A DNA stretch of 64,000 nt from Sulfuricurvum sp. (GCA_028710885.1 JAQTTG010000002.1:191308-255307), one strand, 5' to 3'. Shown: positions 17,102 to 27,382, counted from the first letter of the stretch. Numbers and translations: made by a program. Notes: generated by a model not told the origin, from the sequence alone.

Positions 17102-18144
17102 TCGAACTTTTCCAGTATCTCATAGGCCGTGTTTCTAATAGCGGGAGTTTCCCCAATATCACGGATCAAACGGATCATCTCCTCTTTTGCCATCCGAAAT
17201 CCCGCCCCCGCACTACGAACAACGTTCTCTTCCATCATGGTTGAACCCAAATCATTCGCACCATACATCAATGCCATTTGACCAATATATGGTCCCTGTG
17301 TTACCCATGAACTTTGAATATTCGGGAAGTTGTCCAAAAAGAGGCGCGATACAGCCAAAAGACGTAAATAGCGATTTGATGATTGTTTCTCAATCTCAGG
17401 GTGTTCGATCATCAATTGTGTATTTTGCCCCTGAAATGACCACATGATAAAAGCGCGAAAACCGTGCGTCTCATCTTGGAGATCACGAATCAGATTCCAG
17501 TGTTCGATAATCTCTTCGTCTGTCTCAACTGTACCGTACATCATCGTTGCCGTAGACATAATACCGAGTTTGTGGGCTTGGCGATGAACTTCTACCCAAT
17601 CAAGCGAATCCATTTTCTTCGGAGCGATGATGTCACGGACACGATCACTCAAAATCTCAGCCCCTGCGCCCGGAATCGAGGCAAGTCCTTTGGCTTTTAG
17701 ACGAGCAAGACATTCTTGGATCGAGATATGGGAAACTTTGGCGATAAAATCAAGCTCGATGGATGAAAAGCCGTGGATCGTGATCGTCGGATATTTGGTG
17801 TGAATGTGTTCGACTAAATCTTCGTACCATTCGATTTTGAGTTTCGGATGAACACCGCCTTGGAACAAAATCTGAGTTCCACCGATCTCTAGCAACTCGT
17901 CAATCTTTTGATCGATCTCATCAAAGGTGAGGACATAGGCATCTTCGTCTTTGCCGTGACGATAGAACGCACAGAACTTGCAATCAACCCAACAAACATT
18001 GGTATAGTTGATGTTACGATCTACAACAAACGTTGTAATCCCATCAGGATGAAGTTCTTTTTTTCTCGCGGTCGCCATTTTTCCCAATTCTTTGAGATCA
18101 GCATGGCGAATGAGTTCTAAAGCTTGTTCTTTCGTGAGGCGCAT
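17098..18144 (-). CDS. mqnC: Dehypoxanthine futalosine cyclase (radical SAM), menaquinone synthesis
   Basis: 348 residues from ATG 18144; the frame can be read from a TTG at 18165, but that lies within nusB. MqnC cyclises dehypoxanthine futalosine in the futalosine route to menaquinone. The radical-SAM cluster motif is CWVDCKFCAF (Cx3Cx2C), preceded by FVVDRNINYTNVC, typical of the MqnC/MqnE family. Further conserved segments are LFQGGVHPKL, ASIPGAGAEILSD and MSTATMMYGTVE. The length and GAGAEIL motif favour MqnC over MqnE. It starts four bases after nusB and couples to the downstream M16 homologue. A UbiA-type prenyltransferase of the same pathway is at 45228-46088. Confidence 0.9.
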   Translation of the reverse strand: MRLTKEQALELIRHADLKELGKMATARKKELHPDGITTFVVDRNINYTNVCWVDCKFCAFYRHGKDEDAYVLTFDEIDQKIDELLEIGGTQILFQGGVHPKLKIEWYEDLVEHIHTKYPTITIHGFSSIELDFIAKVSHISIQECLARLKAKGLASIPGAGAEILSDRVRDIIAPKKMDSLDWVEVHRQAHKLGIMSTATMMYGTVETDEEIIEHWNLIRDLQDETHGFRAFIMWSFQGQNTQLMIEHPEIEKQSSNRYLRLLAVSRLFLDNFPNIQSSWVTQGPYIGQMALMYGANDLGSTMMEENVVRSAGAGFRMAKEEMIRLIRDIGETPAIRNTAYEILEKFE

Positions 18145-18148
18145 AATC

Positions 18149-18547
18149 TTACTTGTCTTTTGCAATCGCGTCCAGAACGCCGTTAATAAATTTAGGTGAT
18201 TGCTCGCTTCCGAATGCTTTGGCTACTTCAATCGCTTCATTTATAATGACGGCAGAATCGAGTTCACCAAACATGATCTCATATCCACCCAATCGCAATG
18301 TCGCACGTTCAATCGATCCCAAACGATCGAAATCCCAATCTTTGAGATGTTTAACGATCGCTTCATCTACTACGATTAAGTGTTCTGTTACCCCTTTGAA
18401 TAAATCGAGAGCAAAATCACGCTGTTTGTTACGGATCTTTTTCTCTTCGAGAATCTCATCGCTGAAATCGGCAATGCTCTGATTACCTAAATCGTATGCA
18501 TATAATAAACTTACAACCGCCATACGGGCTTGATGACGTGTCGCCAT
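18149..18547 (-). CDS. nusB: Transcription antitermination protein NusB
   Basis: 132 residues, all-helical, beginning [22 protein letters not shown], with the conserved later segment ERATLRLGGYEIMF followed by AVIINEAIEVAKAFG and FINGVLDAIAKD. NusB with NusE (S10) recognises boxA in rRNA operons. The stop of ribH and the ATG of nusB share one base (TAATG), and the ribH-nusB pairing is widespread in bacteria. The order kdsA-ribH-nusB matches Campylobacter, as far as I recall. Confidence 0.95.
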   Translation of the reverse strand: MATRHQARMAVVSLLYAYDLGNQSIADFSDEILEEKKIRNKQRDFALDLFKGVTEHLIVVDEAIVKHLKDWDFDRLGSIERATLRLGGYEIMFGELDSAVIINEAIEVAKAFGSEQSPKFINGVLDAIAKDK

Positions 18548-19014
18548 TAGTTGATTGCCTCATAAAGATCAAGCATTTCGATAACGACGGTCATCGCTTC
18601 AAAACCTTTGTTCCCCGCTTTGGTACCTGCACGCTCGATCGCCTGCTCAATGGTATCCGTTGTCAAAAGACCGAACGATACCGGTTTTTTATGTTTCAAG
18701 CTCACGGTTGCAATCCCTTTTGTAGCTTCTGCTGAAACGTAATCAAAATGAGGAGTTGAACCACGGATAACCGCGCCCAATGCACAAACGGCGTCAAATT
18801 TACCGCTGCTAAGTAACTGCTCGATCACCATCGGCAATTCAAATGCGCCCGGTGCCAAAACATGGGTCAATTCATCTGCATTTCCGCCATGGCGTGAATA
18901 GGCATCTTTTGCCCCTTCAACAAGGCGATCAACGATAAAATGGTTCCAACGTGTACTGACGATCGCTACTTTTTTATCCGTACGGACTCTTAATTGTCCT
19001 TCAATAAGTTTCAT
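18547..19014 (-). CDS. ribH: 6,7-dimethyl-8-ribityllumazine synthase
   Basis: 155 residues, the normal length. RibH condenses 5-amino-6-ribitylamino-uracil with dihydroxybutanone phosphate in the penultimate step of riboflavin synthesis and forms hollow 60-mers. Key segments are [48 protein letters not shown] with the conserved Gly-Ala-Val-Ile-Arg-Gly, and GNKGFEAM. The start ATG follows kdsA by two bases, so kdsA, ribH and nusB form one transcription unit. Confidence 0.96.
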   Translation of the reverse strand: MKLIEGQLRVRTDKKVAIVSTRWNHFIVDRLVEGAKDAYSRHGGNADELTHVLAPGAFELPMVIEQLLSSGKFDAVCALGAVIRGSTPHFDYVSAEATKGIATVSLKHKKPVSFGLLTTDTIEQAIERAGTKAGNKGFEAMTVVIEMLDLYEAIN

Positions 19015-19016
19015 TT

Positions 19017-19817
19017 TTAGTTTCCTTTGACTGAATTAATTTGCAACAGCGTTTCGCTCAACACTTCTAATTGTTCTAATTTTAGCATATTTGGTCCGTC
19101 ACTCAAAGCGCAAATCGGATCAAAGTGGGTTTCGAAGAAAAATCCGTCCACTCCGACCGCTGCAGCGGCACGTGCGAGGTGGGGAACCATCGAACTGTCC
19201 CCTCCTGTTTTGCCCGTACCCGTTCCCGGCATCTGTACCGAGTGGGTTGCATCAAAAATGACCGGAGCATATTCGCGCATAATGACGAGTGAGCGCATAT
19301 CGACGACAAGATTGCCGTACCCAAAACTCGAACCCCGTTCACACAGCAATACGCCGTGTTTTTGGGATGCTGCATAACTCACCTCATCACATCCGCGTGT
19401 TTTAAGCACTTTTGCCACTGAAAAGCGCATATCGGCGGGGGTCATAAACTGCCCTTTTTTGATGTTGACGATCTTGTCCGTTTTTGCCGCTGCGACAAGC
19501 AGATCGGTTTGACGGCATAAAAATGCGGGAATTTGGATCATATCTATCACCTCTGCCGCGATGGGAACCTGATAACTCTCATGAACATCGGTGACGATTT
19601 TATACCCAAAATCATCTTTTACTTTTTGCAAAATTCGCAATCCCTCTTCGAGCCCCGGTCCACGATAACTCTCCAATGAGGTACGATTTGCTTTATCAAA
19701 ACTCGATTTAAAATAAAAATCAAAGCGTGAGTCATTTTGATAACGTTCAAGCGACTTGGCAATTTTAAAAATCGACTCTTCACTCTCAATAACACACGGT
19801 CCGGCTAAAAGGATCAT
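19017..19817 (-). CDS. kdsA: 3-deoxy-8-phosphooctulonate synthase (KDO-8-P synthase)
   Basis: 266 residues. KdsA condenses phosphoenolpyruvate with arabinose-5-phosphate to make the KDO precursor of lipid A/lipopolysaccharide core. Recognisable segments are [10 protein letters not shown] at the N-terminus, [45 protein letters not shown], and [13 protein letters not shown]. The start ATG is at 19817 with a GAGGG site upstream. The gap to the upstream flavoprotein stop is short (33 bases), so it may belong to the transcript that starts at msrP. Confidence 0.96.
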   Translation of the reverse strand: MILLAGPCVIESEESIFKIAKSLERYQNDSRFDFYFKSSFDKANRTSLESYRGPGLEEGLRILQKVKDDFGYKIVTDVHESYQVPIAAEVIDMIQIPAFLCRQTDLLVAAAKTDKIVNIKKGQFMTPADMRFSVAKVLKTRGCDEVSYAASQKHGVLLCERGSSFGYGNLVVDMRSLVIMREYAPVIFDATHSVQMPGTGTGKTGGDSSMVPHLARAAAAVGVDGFFFETHFDPICALSDGPNMLKLEQLEVLSETLLQINSVKGN

Positions 19818-19850
19818 AAACCCTCCTATAAGTTAATGTTCATATTGTAC

Positions 19851-21014
19851 TCATTTAGGATTAAAAGACATTGAGCCTAGCGCCTTAGCGCAAACAACTG
19901 CCGAACTAAATGCCCACTGGAAGTTATATCCCCCCAGTTCTCCGGTCACATCGACTGTTTCACCAATAAAATAAAGCCCTTTTATTTTGCTACTCTCCAT
20001 CGTGAAAGGATCAATCTCCTCACACGCCACCCCTCCGCGACACACTTCGGCTTTGGTTAACCCAAACGTCCCTGAGGGTGCCATCGCGTAGTTTTGAATC
20101 TTCAAAAGGTTTTCCCACTCTTGCGGAGATAGTCGATTGCACGCTTTATCTTCCAGCCCCACAGTCTCTAAAAAAGCTTTCATGAACCGTTTTGGCAAAG
20201 GGATCGCCGTAGAGATGATTTTTTTTTCTTTTTTGAGAATATTGAGATCAAAATCGGGTAGAAAATTGATGATGATCTCTCCACGATGCCAATACAGCGA
20301 TGCGGAGAGGACGACTAAACCACTAATCCCTTTGTGAGCGAAAAGCAGGTCTTCATCGAGTGTTTTCCCCGCGACATGGATACGTGCTCTGCAACTGATA
20401 CCGCTGAGCTCTTTCATCCAAAATTCTTTAGGTTGCAGCGTTAGCCCAACAAGAGAGGGAGAAAACGCTACTGTTTTGATCCCATAGCTTTGGGCAATTT
20501 TGAGACCGATATCGCTTGCACCGAGCTCTTTGTAACTCGCTCCCCCAGTAGCTACCACGATTTTATCCGCGCTGAATTTTCCTCGCTCAGTCGTTACGAT
20601 AAACGGATTTTGACCTTCGATACTGAGAATTTTATGCCCTAAAAGCAAATCGCATCCGCTCACTTTTCCCATCAAAATAGAGATCACCTCATCGGAGCTT
20701 TTCGGACAAAAATAGTACCGCTCGCTACGGATTACCGGACGTAAACCACCCGCTTTGAAATACTCCAAAAGAGCTTTTTGTGGAAACACGGATAAAACAG
20801 GTTTAATGAGGTTTTCATCCCCGAGATAATGGCTCTCATCCACCTCAACATTGGTCAGGTTGCATTTGCCTCCGCCGCTGGCTTTGAGTTTGAGTGCGGG
20901 GCGGTTGTTCCCCTCGATGATCGCGATGGAGAGAGAACTGTTTTGTCGCAACTGCGCCGCACACATCAGTCCCGAAGCCCCTCCACCGAGGATAATGACG
21001 TCGTAGTGTTTCAT
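19851..21014 (-). CDS. HI0933/YhiN-family FAD-dependent oxidoreductase
   Basis: 387 residues from ATG 21014; the longer frame to 21077 lies inside msrQ. The N-terminal dinucleotide fold MKHYDVIILGGGASGLMCA binds FAD. The family signature follows (LKLKASGGGKCNLTN), and the C-terminal part ends DVTGELGGYNFQWAFSSA, typical of the HI0933/YhiN (BaiN-like) group. The enzymatic reaction of most members is not established, so none is claimed. Its ATG overlaps the msrQ stop by four bases (ATGA), so it is coupled to the methionine sulfoxide repair genes; a functional link is possible but unproven. Confidence 0.85.
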   Translation of the reverse strand: MKHYDVIILGGGASGLMCAAQLRQNSSLSIAIIEGNNRPALKLKASGGGKCNLTNVEVDESHYLGDENLIKPVLSVFPQKALLEYFKAGGLRPVIRSERYYFCPKSSDEVISILMGKVSGCDLLLGHKILSIEGQNPFIVTTERGKFSADKIVVATGGASYKELGASDIGLKIAQSYGIKTVAFSPSLVGLTLQPKEFWMKELSGISCRARIHVAGKTLDEDLLFAHKGISGLVVLSASLYWHRGEIIINFLPDFDLNILKKEKKIISTAIPLPKRFMKAFLETVGLEDKACNRLSPQEWENLLKIQNYAMAPSGTFGLTKAEVCRGGVACEEIDPFTMESSKIKGLYFIGETVDVTGELGGYNFQWAFSSAVVCAKALGSMSFNPK

Positions 21015-21613
21015 CGTTTGATAAGCCGAAGTACTAAAAGGAAAATGAGAACTCCGCCCATGGAAAGGTTGTCCCACGTGATCGTTTTATGACTCATCAA
21101 ATAGTGAACAACAATCAATACTGCAGCAATATAGACCATTTTATGCCAAGAGTGAAACAGTCCGAAGAGTTTTTTGGTCGAAGTGAGCGCCATCGTCAAC
21201 ATGATAATAAACGCTCCCATCCCGTAAGCGATAAACGGCTTTGTCAGCGCTTCATGAATCACACCGTGAATATGAAATTCCTGATCGACCCCGATAAAGA
21301 GCATTGCATGAATCAGCGCATAAAAAAAGGAAAATAGACCTGCCAAACGGCGGTATCGGATAAGATTGAGTTTTAAAAATACACGAATTGGAGTAAAAGA
21401 AAGAGTGAGTGCCAAAAGCCAAAAAGCACTGTCACCGGATAAATTGGTCAAAAATTTCAACGGATCTGTCGGAAACTTCGTCAGCGTGAAAGGAACAAAA
21501 TGCTCTAAAAAAATAAATATATCTCGTATCCACTGCGGCTGAATCTCTACACTGAAACGGATTAGCGCATACACTATCGGCAATAATGCACCGAACCAAA
21601 TGACAAATCTCAT
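21011..21613 (-). CDS. msrQ: MsrPQ heme-binding membrane subunit MsrQ
   Basis: 200 residues with about six membrane helices (for example FVIWFGALLPIVYALI, LAGLFSFFYALIHAMLFIG, AYGMGAFIIMLTMALTS, MVYIAAVLIVVHYLMSHK). Histidines in IHAML, FHSWHK and VHYLMSHK are placed as b-heme ligands in the ferric-reductase-like family. MsrQ passes electrons from the quinone pool or a flavin to periplasmic MsrP, which repairs oxidised methionines. It lies 13 bases after msrP and overlaps the flavoprotein that follows. Confidence 0.93.
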   Translation of the reverse strand: MRFVIWFGALLPIVYALIRFSVEIQPQWIRDIFIFLEHFVPFTLTKFPTDPLKFLTNLSGDSAFWLLALTLSFTPIRVFLKLNLIRYRRLAGLFSFFYALIHAMLFIGVDQEFHIHGVIHEALTKPFIAYGMGAFIIMLTMALTSTKKLFGLFHSWHKMVYIAAVLIVVHYLMSHKTITWDNLSMGGVLIFLLVLRLIKR

Positions 21614-21626
21614 TTATCTACCCTTT

Positions 21627-22550
21627 TTAATAAAACTTATGTAGATCCATCCCTTTATACAGATGTGCTACTTCCGCACCATAACCGTTGAAGGCAAGGG
21701 TGTCTTGTTTAAAAAACTTTCCGATCACCCTCTCGCGTGCCTGCGACCATCTCGGATGATCGACGGCAGGGTTAACATTGGCATAAAACCCGTATTCATT
21801 CGGAGCTACTTCATTCCACGTCGAGCGTGTTTGGTGCTCTTTCAACGTAATCTTGACGATTGACTTGATACTTTTAAACCCGTATTTCCAAGGAACGACC
21901 AAACGGATCGGCGCGCCGTTTTGCGGCATCAACTCTTTTCCGTACAAACCGACTGCCAAGATCGTAAGCGGATGCATCGCCTCATCAATCCGAAGCCCTT
22001 CATGGTAAGGAAACGGAATATTACCAAAACTTTGTTTTTGTCCGGGAAATTGCGTCGGGTCAAATAGTGTTTCAAACTCAACATATTTGGATTTTGAGGT
22101 CAGTCCGGCGGCTTTTAGCAATGACGAGAGGGGAAACCCAACCCACGGTATCACCATCGCCCATCCCTCAACACAACGGAGACGATATATCCTCTCCTCC
22201 AACGGGATCTTTTTAATGATTGTATCGATATCAAGCGTTTGCGGTTTTTGCACCTCTCCGCCGATAGCAACGGTCCACGGACGGGATTTAAAATGTTTGG
22301 AAAGTTGTGATGGAGCCTCTTTATCAACAGAAAATTCATAAAAATTGTTGTAGGAGGTCACCAGATCAAAAGGGGTCAAGTCCAATGCAGTTTTCCCTTT
22401 ACGAAAATCAAAAGCACCCATAAGAGGTGATGAAGCGGCCAGAACGGCAGCCGATGCGGTCAGTTTCATCAGGGAACGCCGCTCGTGATAAATCGATTCA
22501 GGCGTGATCTGAGATGAAGGAATCAAATCATAATCTCTACGTATAAGCAT
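21627..22550 (-). CDS. msrP: Periplasmic methionine sulfoxide reductase, molybdenum subunit MsrP
   Basis: 307 residues. It begins with a twin-arginine signal: Arg24-Arg25 in ERRSLMKL, then a hydrophobic stretch ending near residue 45. The molybdopterin ligand is Cys126 in [15 protein letters not shown], a signature of the YedY/MsrP branch of the sulfite oxidase family. Other family segments are [12 protein letters not shown] and [13 protein letters not shown] near the C-terminus. It is exported folded with its Mo-cofactor and repairs periplasmic methionine sulfoxide. Divergent from rimO; the 129 bases between hold both promoters, though no clear consensus can be assigned. Confidence 0.94.
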   Translation of the reverse strand: MLIRRDYDLIPSSQITPESIYHERRSLMKLTASAAVLAASSPLMGAFDFRKGKTALDLTPFDLVTSYNNFYEFSVDKEAPSQLSKHFKSRPWTVAIGGEVQKPQTLDIDTIIKKIPLEERIYRLRCVEGWAMVIPWVGFPLSSLLKAAGLTSKSKYVEFETLFDPTQFPGQKQSFGNIPFPYHEGLRIDEAMHPLTILAVGLYGKELMPQNGAPIRLVVPWKYGFKSIKSIVKITLKEHQTRSTWNEVAPNEYGFYANVNPAVDHPRWSQARERVIGKFFKQDTLAFNGYGAEVAHLYKGMDLHKFY

Positions 22551-22679
22551 GACAAATCTCCTGTTGGCTATAATACCATTTATAATTACTACCTTACCAA
22601 AACATTTTGTCTAGTGTAACACAGGTAAATAAATCCTCTATTAGAGGAAAATAATAAAATATTATCCAAGGGTCTTAAA

Positions 22680-23996
22680 ATGAGCAAAAAACTTCATATC
22701 GTATCTCTCGGCTGTACCAAAAATCTCGTTGATACAGAGGTGATGCTGGGACGGCTCAAGGATTTCGAAATGACCGATACAAGTGGTGAAGCGGATGTTA
22801 TCATCGTCAATACGTGCGGATTTATCGATGCGGCAAAACAAGAATCACTTAACACCATCTTCAATCTCGATGCGGGGCGTAAAAAAGACTCCGTTTTGGT
22901 CATGGCAGGGTGCCTCTCGGAACGCTACAAAGAGGAACTTTCCAAAGAACTCAAAGAAGTCGATATTTTTACCGGAGTCGGTGATTACGACAAAATCGAC
23001 GAGCTTTTGGCGGCGAAACAGAGCCGTTTTACCCCTGAAGTTTACCTCATCGACGGTGCCGAGCGGGTCGTTACCGGCTCAACCTATCATGCGTACGTCA
23101 AACTCTCCGAGGGATGCAACCAAGTGTGCAGTTTCTGCGCCATACCATCCTTCAAAGGGAAACTTCATTCACGTGATTTGGATAGCATCGCTCGTGAGGT
23201 CGAAGGACTTGTCGCCAAAGGGTATTATGATTTTAGCTTCGTCTCCCAAGATTCGAGTTCCTACCTCCGCGACCAAAATATCAGTGATGGGCTCATCCAT
23301 CTCATCAAACGTATCGAACTGATCGACGGGGTCAAAAGTGCCCGCATCCTCTATCTCTACCCTTCGACAACGACATTGAAACTGATCAAGACCATCGGCG
23401 ATTCCAAAGTGTTTCACAACTACTTTGACATGCCGATCCAGCACATCAACGATGAAATGCTGAAAATTATGAAGCGGGGATTCGGGAAGGAAAAAACTCT
23501 GGAACTGCTGAATGCGATGAAAGCATTGCCGTCTTCATTTATCCGTACCAGTTTTATCGTCGGTCATCCGCAAGAGTCTGAAGCGATGTTTGACGAAATG
23601 GCAGAATTTGCGGCAACGTTCGGATTTGACCGTATCAACGTCTTTAGCTATTCCGATGAAGAGGGCACAAGCGCCCATGAGATGGAGGATAAAATCCCTT
23701 CCAAAACAATCAATGCCCGTGCTAAAAAGCTGGGGAAAATCGCTTCCGATGTTGAATTAGCGAGTCTTCAAAAACTTGTAGGACAGGAAATTGCTCTCGT
23801 TATCGACGGTGAGAGCGACGAACATGAGTTTCTCCTCAGCGCACGCGCCCTGCTCTGGGCACCGGACGTGGACGGTGAAATTTATGTCAACGACCGCGAA
23901 ATTGAAGGGGAACTCACTTTCGGAAAAATTTACCGTGCCCGCATTAGCGAACTTGCTGAAAAACGGCCTTTGGCTACCGTGCTGGGCGATGCTTAA
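22680..23996 (+). CDS. rimO: Ribosomal protein S12 methylthiotransferase RimO
   Basis: 438 residues. The N-terminal UPF0004 domain opens LHIVSLGCTKNLVDTEVMLG (Cys12; NLVDTE distinguishes RimO from MiaB). The radical-SAM cysteines are Cys146, Cys150 and Cys153 in GCNQVCSFCAIP, followed by KGKLHSRD. A C-terminal TRAM-like domain ends the protein. RimO adds a methylthio group to an aspartate of S12. Its last codons overlap the tilS start by eight bases, so the two are coupled. A second methylthiotransferase (miaB) lies at 32947-34245. Confidence 0.95.
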   Translation: MSKKLHIVSLGCTKNLVDTEVMLGRLKDFEMTDTSGEADVIIVNTCGFIDAAKQESLNTIFNLDAGRKKDSVLVMAGCLSERYKEELSKELKEVDIFTGVGDYDKIDELLAAKQSRFTPEVYLIDGAERVVTGSTYHAYVKLSEGCNQVCSFCAIPSFKGKLHSRDLDSIAREVEGLVAKGYYDFSFVSQDSSSYLRDQNISDGLIHLIKRIELIDGVKSARILYLYPSTTTLKLIKTIGDSKVFHNYFDMPIQHINDEMLKIMKRGFGKEKTLELLNAMKALPSSFIRTSFIVGHPQESEAMFDEMAEFAATFGFDRINVFSYSDEEGTSAHEMEDKIPSKTINARAKKLGKIASDVELASLQKLVGQEIALVIDGESDEHEFLLSARALLWAPDVDGEIYVNDREIEGELTFGKIYRARISELAEKRPLATVLGDA

Positions 23997-25005
23997 ACTC
24001 GAACATCTTGAACGTTTGCAAGAGGGGAAAGTACTCCTCGCATTTTCAGGTGGTGTAGATTCTACAACCCTCTTCCATCTTCTTTTAGAAAACAGTATCA
24101 CCTTTGATATTGCCCATGTTAATTATCATACGAGAGCTTCCAGTGATACAGAAGCACGAAGTGCCGAAGATCTCGCACAACAACATGGATTACACTGCTA
24201 CACACACTCCTGTCATTTAAACGGTTCCAATTTTGAATCCAAAGCTCGTGAAGAACGTTATAAATTTTTCGGTTACTTAATGAATAAATACGGCTACAAA
24301 TATCTCCTAACAGCCCATCAGCTCAATGATCGTCTGGAATGGCTGATGATGCAATTTTGCCGAGGTTCTGGTTTACCGGAAATGTTGGGCATCCGATCAA
24401 TCGATACTCGAGATGGAATTACCATCTTACGCCCTTTATTAGAGCACGATCGTCAATCAATAGAACAATATCTGAGTGAACATAATATCCCACACCATAT
24501 TGATGAAAGTAATGCAGATGAGCGTTACACACGAAATTTTTTCCGTCATCACTACAGTGCTCCGATGATGCGTGATTATCGTGATGCGATACGACGTAGT
24601 TTTCGTTACCTAGAAGAAGATAATGAGTCTCTCATTGAAACCATAGATTTTAATTCTATCGAAGAATTCTCATATGCCACTAATCCATCTAATCTTCGCT
24701 CACTTATTTATGGCATTGACAAATTTTTTAAATCCCATGGATATTTATTGAGTAAACATGATAAAGAGATACTCAAGCAAGGTGGTCAACATATTATTGG
24801 TCGCCGTTATGCTGTATCAATCGATACAAAATATACATTTATAGCACCATATGAGAATGATGTAATAATGGATAAAGGGTTTCGAGAAGAGTGTAGAGAA
24901 CTAAAAATTGCTTCAAAACTTCGAGGTTACCTTTACGGTTCCCCAAAAGCAATGAGAGTTATGCGTCAATTAAAAGGCGTTCAAGTACCTCTTCGATTCG
25001 ACTAA
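23989..25005 (+). CDS. tilS: tRNA(Ile)-lysidine synthase TilS
   Basis: 338 residues from ATG 23989, which overlaps the rimO stop; an upstream ATG at 23791 is in frame but lies inside rimO and encodes unrelated sequence. The PP-loop ATP-binding motif is LLAFSGGVDSTTLF, and further family segments are LTAHQLNDRLEWLMMQFCRGSG and HIDESNADERYTRNFFR. TilS converts the wobble C of tRNA-Ile(CAU) to lysidine so that it reads AUA. The C-terminal region is short, as in other epsilonproteobacteria. The reading frame is more AT-rich than rimO. Its last 47 bases overlap the 3' end of lon on the opposite strand. Confidence 0.93.
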   Translation: MLKLEHLERLQEGKVLLAFSGGVDSTTLFHLLLENSITFDIAHVNYHTRASSDTEARSAEDLAQQHGLHCYTHSCHLNGSNFESKAREERYKFFGYLMNKYGYKYLLTAHQLNDRLEWLMMQFCRGSGLPEMLGIRSIDTRDGITILRPLLEHDRQSIEQYLSEHNIPHHIDESNADERYTRNFFRHHYSAPMMRDYRDAIRRSFRYLEEDNESLIETIDFNSIEEFSYATNPSNLRSLIYGIDKFFKSHGYLLSKHDKEILKQGGQHIIGRRYAVSIDTKYTFIAPYENDVIMDKGFREECRELKIASKLRGYLYGSPKAMRVMRQLKGVQVPLRFD

Positions 25006-27382
25006 CACCGACAATCTCTATCGCGGCTTTCACTTCATCAGGAATATCGACCAAATCGCGGTCATAATTTTTTTGAGGAATAAGGGCGAGCTTCATCCCC
25101 GCACGGTGCGCAGCAATCAACTTCTCTTTGAGTCCACCGATCGGAAGAACATTTCCGGTGAGCGATACTTCACCCGTCATCGCGATGTCAGCACGTACTT
25201 TTTTGTTGGTCAAGATAGATGCGATTACTGTGGACATCGCGATCCCTGCACTCGGCCCATCTTTAGGTGTTGCCCCATCAGGTACGTGGATATGCAAATC
25301 AAAACGTTTATACACTTCACTCGCATCGAGAGGTGTATCGCTTTCACGCTCAGCAGGTGAATGAGGAATAATTGAATGATCCACACTGATTTTTCCTTCA
25401 TCTATCAATGTTTTAACGACGGAGAGAGCAATTCGTGCGGACTCTTTCATCACATCACCCAAACTACCGGTGAGCTGAAGTACCCCTTTACCGTTAATAC
25501 GGATTGCTTCTATTTTAAGTACATCCCCACCGACTGCCGTCCATGCTAAACCATTAACAACCCCAACGCGATCAATATGATCCGTACGATCGATTTCAAA
25601 AATTGTTTTTTCCAAGAAATCTTTGAGATTTTTGAGACTCACCGTCACTTTCTGAGTTGTTGGTTCTTCGAGAATCTTTTTCGCCGCTTTACGAACGATA
25701 TCAGCAACACGACGTCGGAGATTACGAACCCCTGCTTCCCGAGTATGTTTTTCGATCACTTCTGCCATTGCCGTTTTCGAGATCGAAAGTTCCGCAGTTT
25801 TAAGCCCGTGTTTTTTAAGCTCTTGCGGAATCAGATACTGTTTGGCGATCTGAAACTTCTCCTGCGGTGTGTATGAACTCACAGAGATAAATTCCATCCG
25901 ATCGCGCAACGGTCCAGGAATTTGTCCCACATCATTCGCCGTCGCGATAAATATCGCTTTGGAGAGATCGAGATTAAAATTGAGATAATAATCTCTAAAA
26001 TGGGTATTCTGTTCAGGATCGAGAATCTCCAACAATACTGCTGTCGGATCTCCACGGTGCGATTTTGCCACTTTATCAATCTCATCGAGAACAATAACCG
26101 GATTCATCTTTTTAGCTTCAATAACCCCTTGAACAATACGCCCCGGCATCGCACCTATGTAGGTACGACGATGCCCCCGCAATTCGTTCACATCTTCCAA
26201 TCCACCAAGTGCGATACGAACAAGCGGACGCTTAAGAGCTGTTGCAATGGAGTTTGCGAGAGACGTTTTACCCACACCCGGAGGGCCAGCGAAACAGAGG
26301 ATCGCACCGCGCCCCTCTTTGTCGGCGATACCGCGCAATTCGAGAAGCTCTTTAACTGAAAAATATTCTAAAATCCGTTCTTTTGGTTTCTTGAGGGAAA
26401 AATGATCTTTATTGAGCTGATTTTCAACATCATGAATATTAAGTGCTTTTTTCGCTTCATCGCCAAATGGAATTTCCAACACCCATTCCAAATATGTTTG
26501 AATCATCCCGGCATCGGCACTATCTGGATGCATACGAGCAAAACGCTCTAATTGTTTATTGATCTCTTTGTACGCATCTGGATGCATTTTATCTTTTTTA
26601 GCATCTAGTTTTTTACGAAATTCTTCGATCTCTTCATCACGATGGGTATCAGTTCCAAGCTCTTTTTGAATCTGTTTAAGCTGCTCTTTGAGAAAATATT
26701 CTTTGTTCACTTTTTCAATACGGGTATGAACTTTTGAACGGATCTCTTTTTGAAGTTTTGAAGCTTCTGTCTCTTCGATCAATTCATCAATCAGCATTAA
26801 AAAACGTTTTTCAGGATCACGTTCAATAAAAAGATTATAAGCATTCTCTTTTTTTATTTTAATGGAACTACAAATCAAATCAACGATGCGGTTATACTCA
26901 TGATTTTCTTCGATTGTTCGAAGTAAATCAGGGGGGAAATAATTACTCACTTGCGAAAGTGCGCGAACTTTTTCGCGCAATACTTCCAAAATAGCATCCA
27001 TTTTTAACTCATTGACCGCATCTGATGAAATTAAATCTACATGAGCACGCAATGGATTATCATGAACCATCTCAATCACATGTCCCCGTGCAAGTCCTTG
27101 AAACAGAACCTTAATACGTCCATCAGGTAAAACAACTTTACGCATGATGGAACCGATAACTCCAGCATCGTAAATTGATGCTCCATCGCGACCACCCTCA
27201 TGTTCAGGCTTAACAGGGCATACAATAATCAATGAGTTATTCTCAATTGCTTCTGCAGCTGCAGCAATATTTTTTTCATCATTCAAAAAAAGTGGTGAAA
27301 TCATAAACGGGTATAAAAAAAGTTCATCCTCCGCAATAACCGGTAAATTAGTCGGGAATGAGCTATAGTTACTAAGTTGCAT
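24959..27382 (-). CDS. lon: ATP-dependent protease Lon
   Basis: 807 residues. The N-terminal substrate-recognition domain (about 1-200) is followed by a coiled-coil region, the AAA+ module with GPPGVGKTSLANSIA (Walker A) and VIVLDEIDKV (Walker B), and the protease domain with PKDGPSAGIAM (catalytic Ser) and GGLKEKLIAAHRAG (catalytic Lys). Lon degrades misfolded and regulatory proteins. The start is ATG 27382. The neighbouring order lon-bamD | fliW-proC matches Campylobacter jejuni, as far as I recall. The 3' end overlaps tilS by 47 bases. Confidence 0.97.
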   Translation of the reverse strand: MQLSNYSSFPTNLPVIAEDELFLYPFMISPLFLNDEKNIAAAAEAIENNSLIIVCPVKPEHEGGRDGASIYDAGVIGSIMRKVVLPDGRIKVLFQGLARGHVIEMVHDNPLRAHVDLISSDAVNELKMDAILEVLREKVRALSQVSNYFPPDLLRTIEENHEYNRIVDLICSSIKIKKENAYNLFIERDPEKRFLMLIDELIEETEASKLQKEIRSKVHTRIEKVNKEYFLKEQLKQIQKELGTDTHRDEEIEEFRKKLDAKKDKMHPDAYKEINKQLERFARMHPDSADAGMIQTYLEWVLEIPFGDEAKKALNIHDVENQLNKDHFSLKKPKERILEYFSVKELLELRGIADKEGRGAILCFAGPPGVGKTSLANSIATALKRPLVRIALGGLEDVNELRGHRRTYIGAMPGRIVQGVIEAKKMNPVIVLDEIDKVAKSHRGDPTAVLLEILDPEQNTHFRDYYLNFNLDLSKAIFIATANDVGQIPGPLRDRMEFISVSSYTPQEKFQIAKQYLIPQELKKHGLKTAELSISKTAMAEVIEKHTREAGVRNLRRRVADIVRKAAKKILEEPTTQKVTVSLKNLKDFLEKTIFEIDRTDHIDRVGVVNGLAWTAVGGDVLKIEAIRINGKGVLQLTGSLGDVMKESARIALSVVKTLIDEGKISVDHSIIPHSPAERESDTPLDASEVYKRFDLHIHVPDGATPKDGPSAGIAMSTVIASILTNKKVRADIAMTGEVSLTGNVLPIGGLKEKLIAAHRAGMKLALIPQKNYDRDLVDIPDEVKAAIEIVGVSRIEEVLERLLIDA

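Noticed and set aside
23791-23996. A separate or N-terminally extended tilS start at 23791
   Set aside because: The added residues lie entirely inside rimO in another frame and show no resemblance to TilS.
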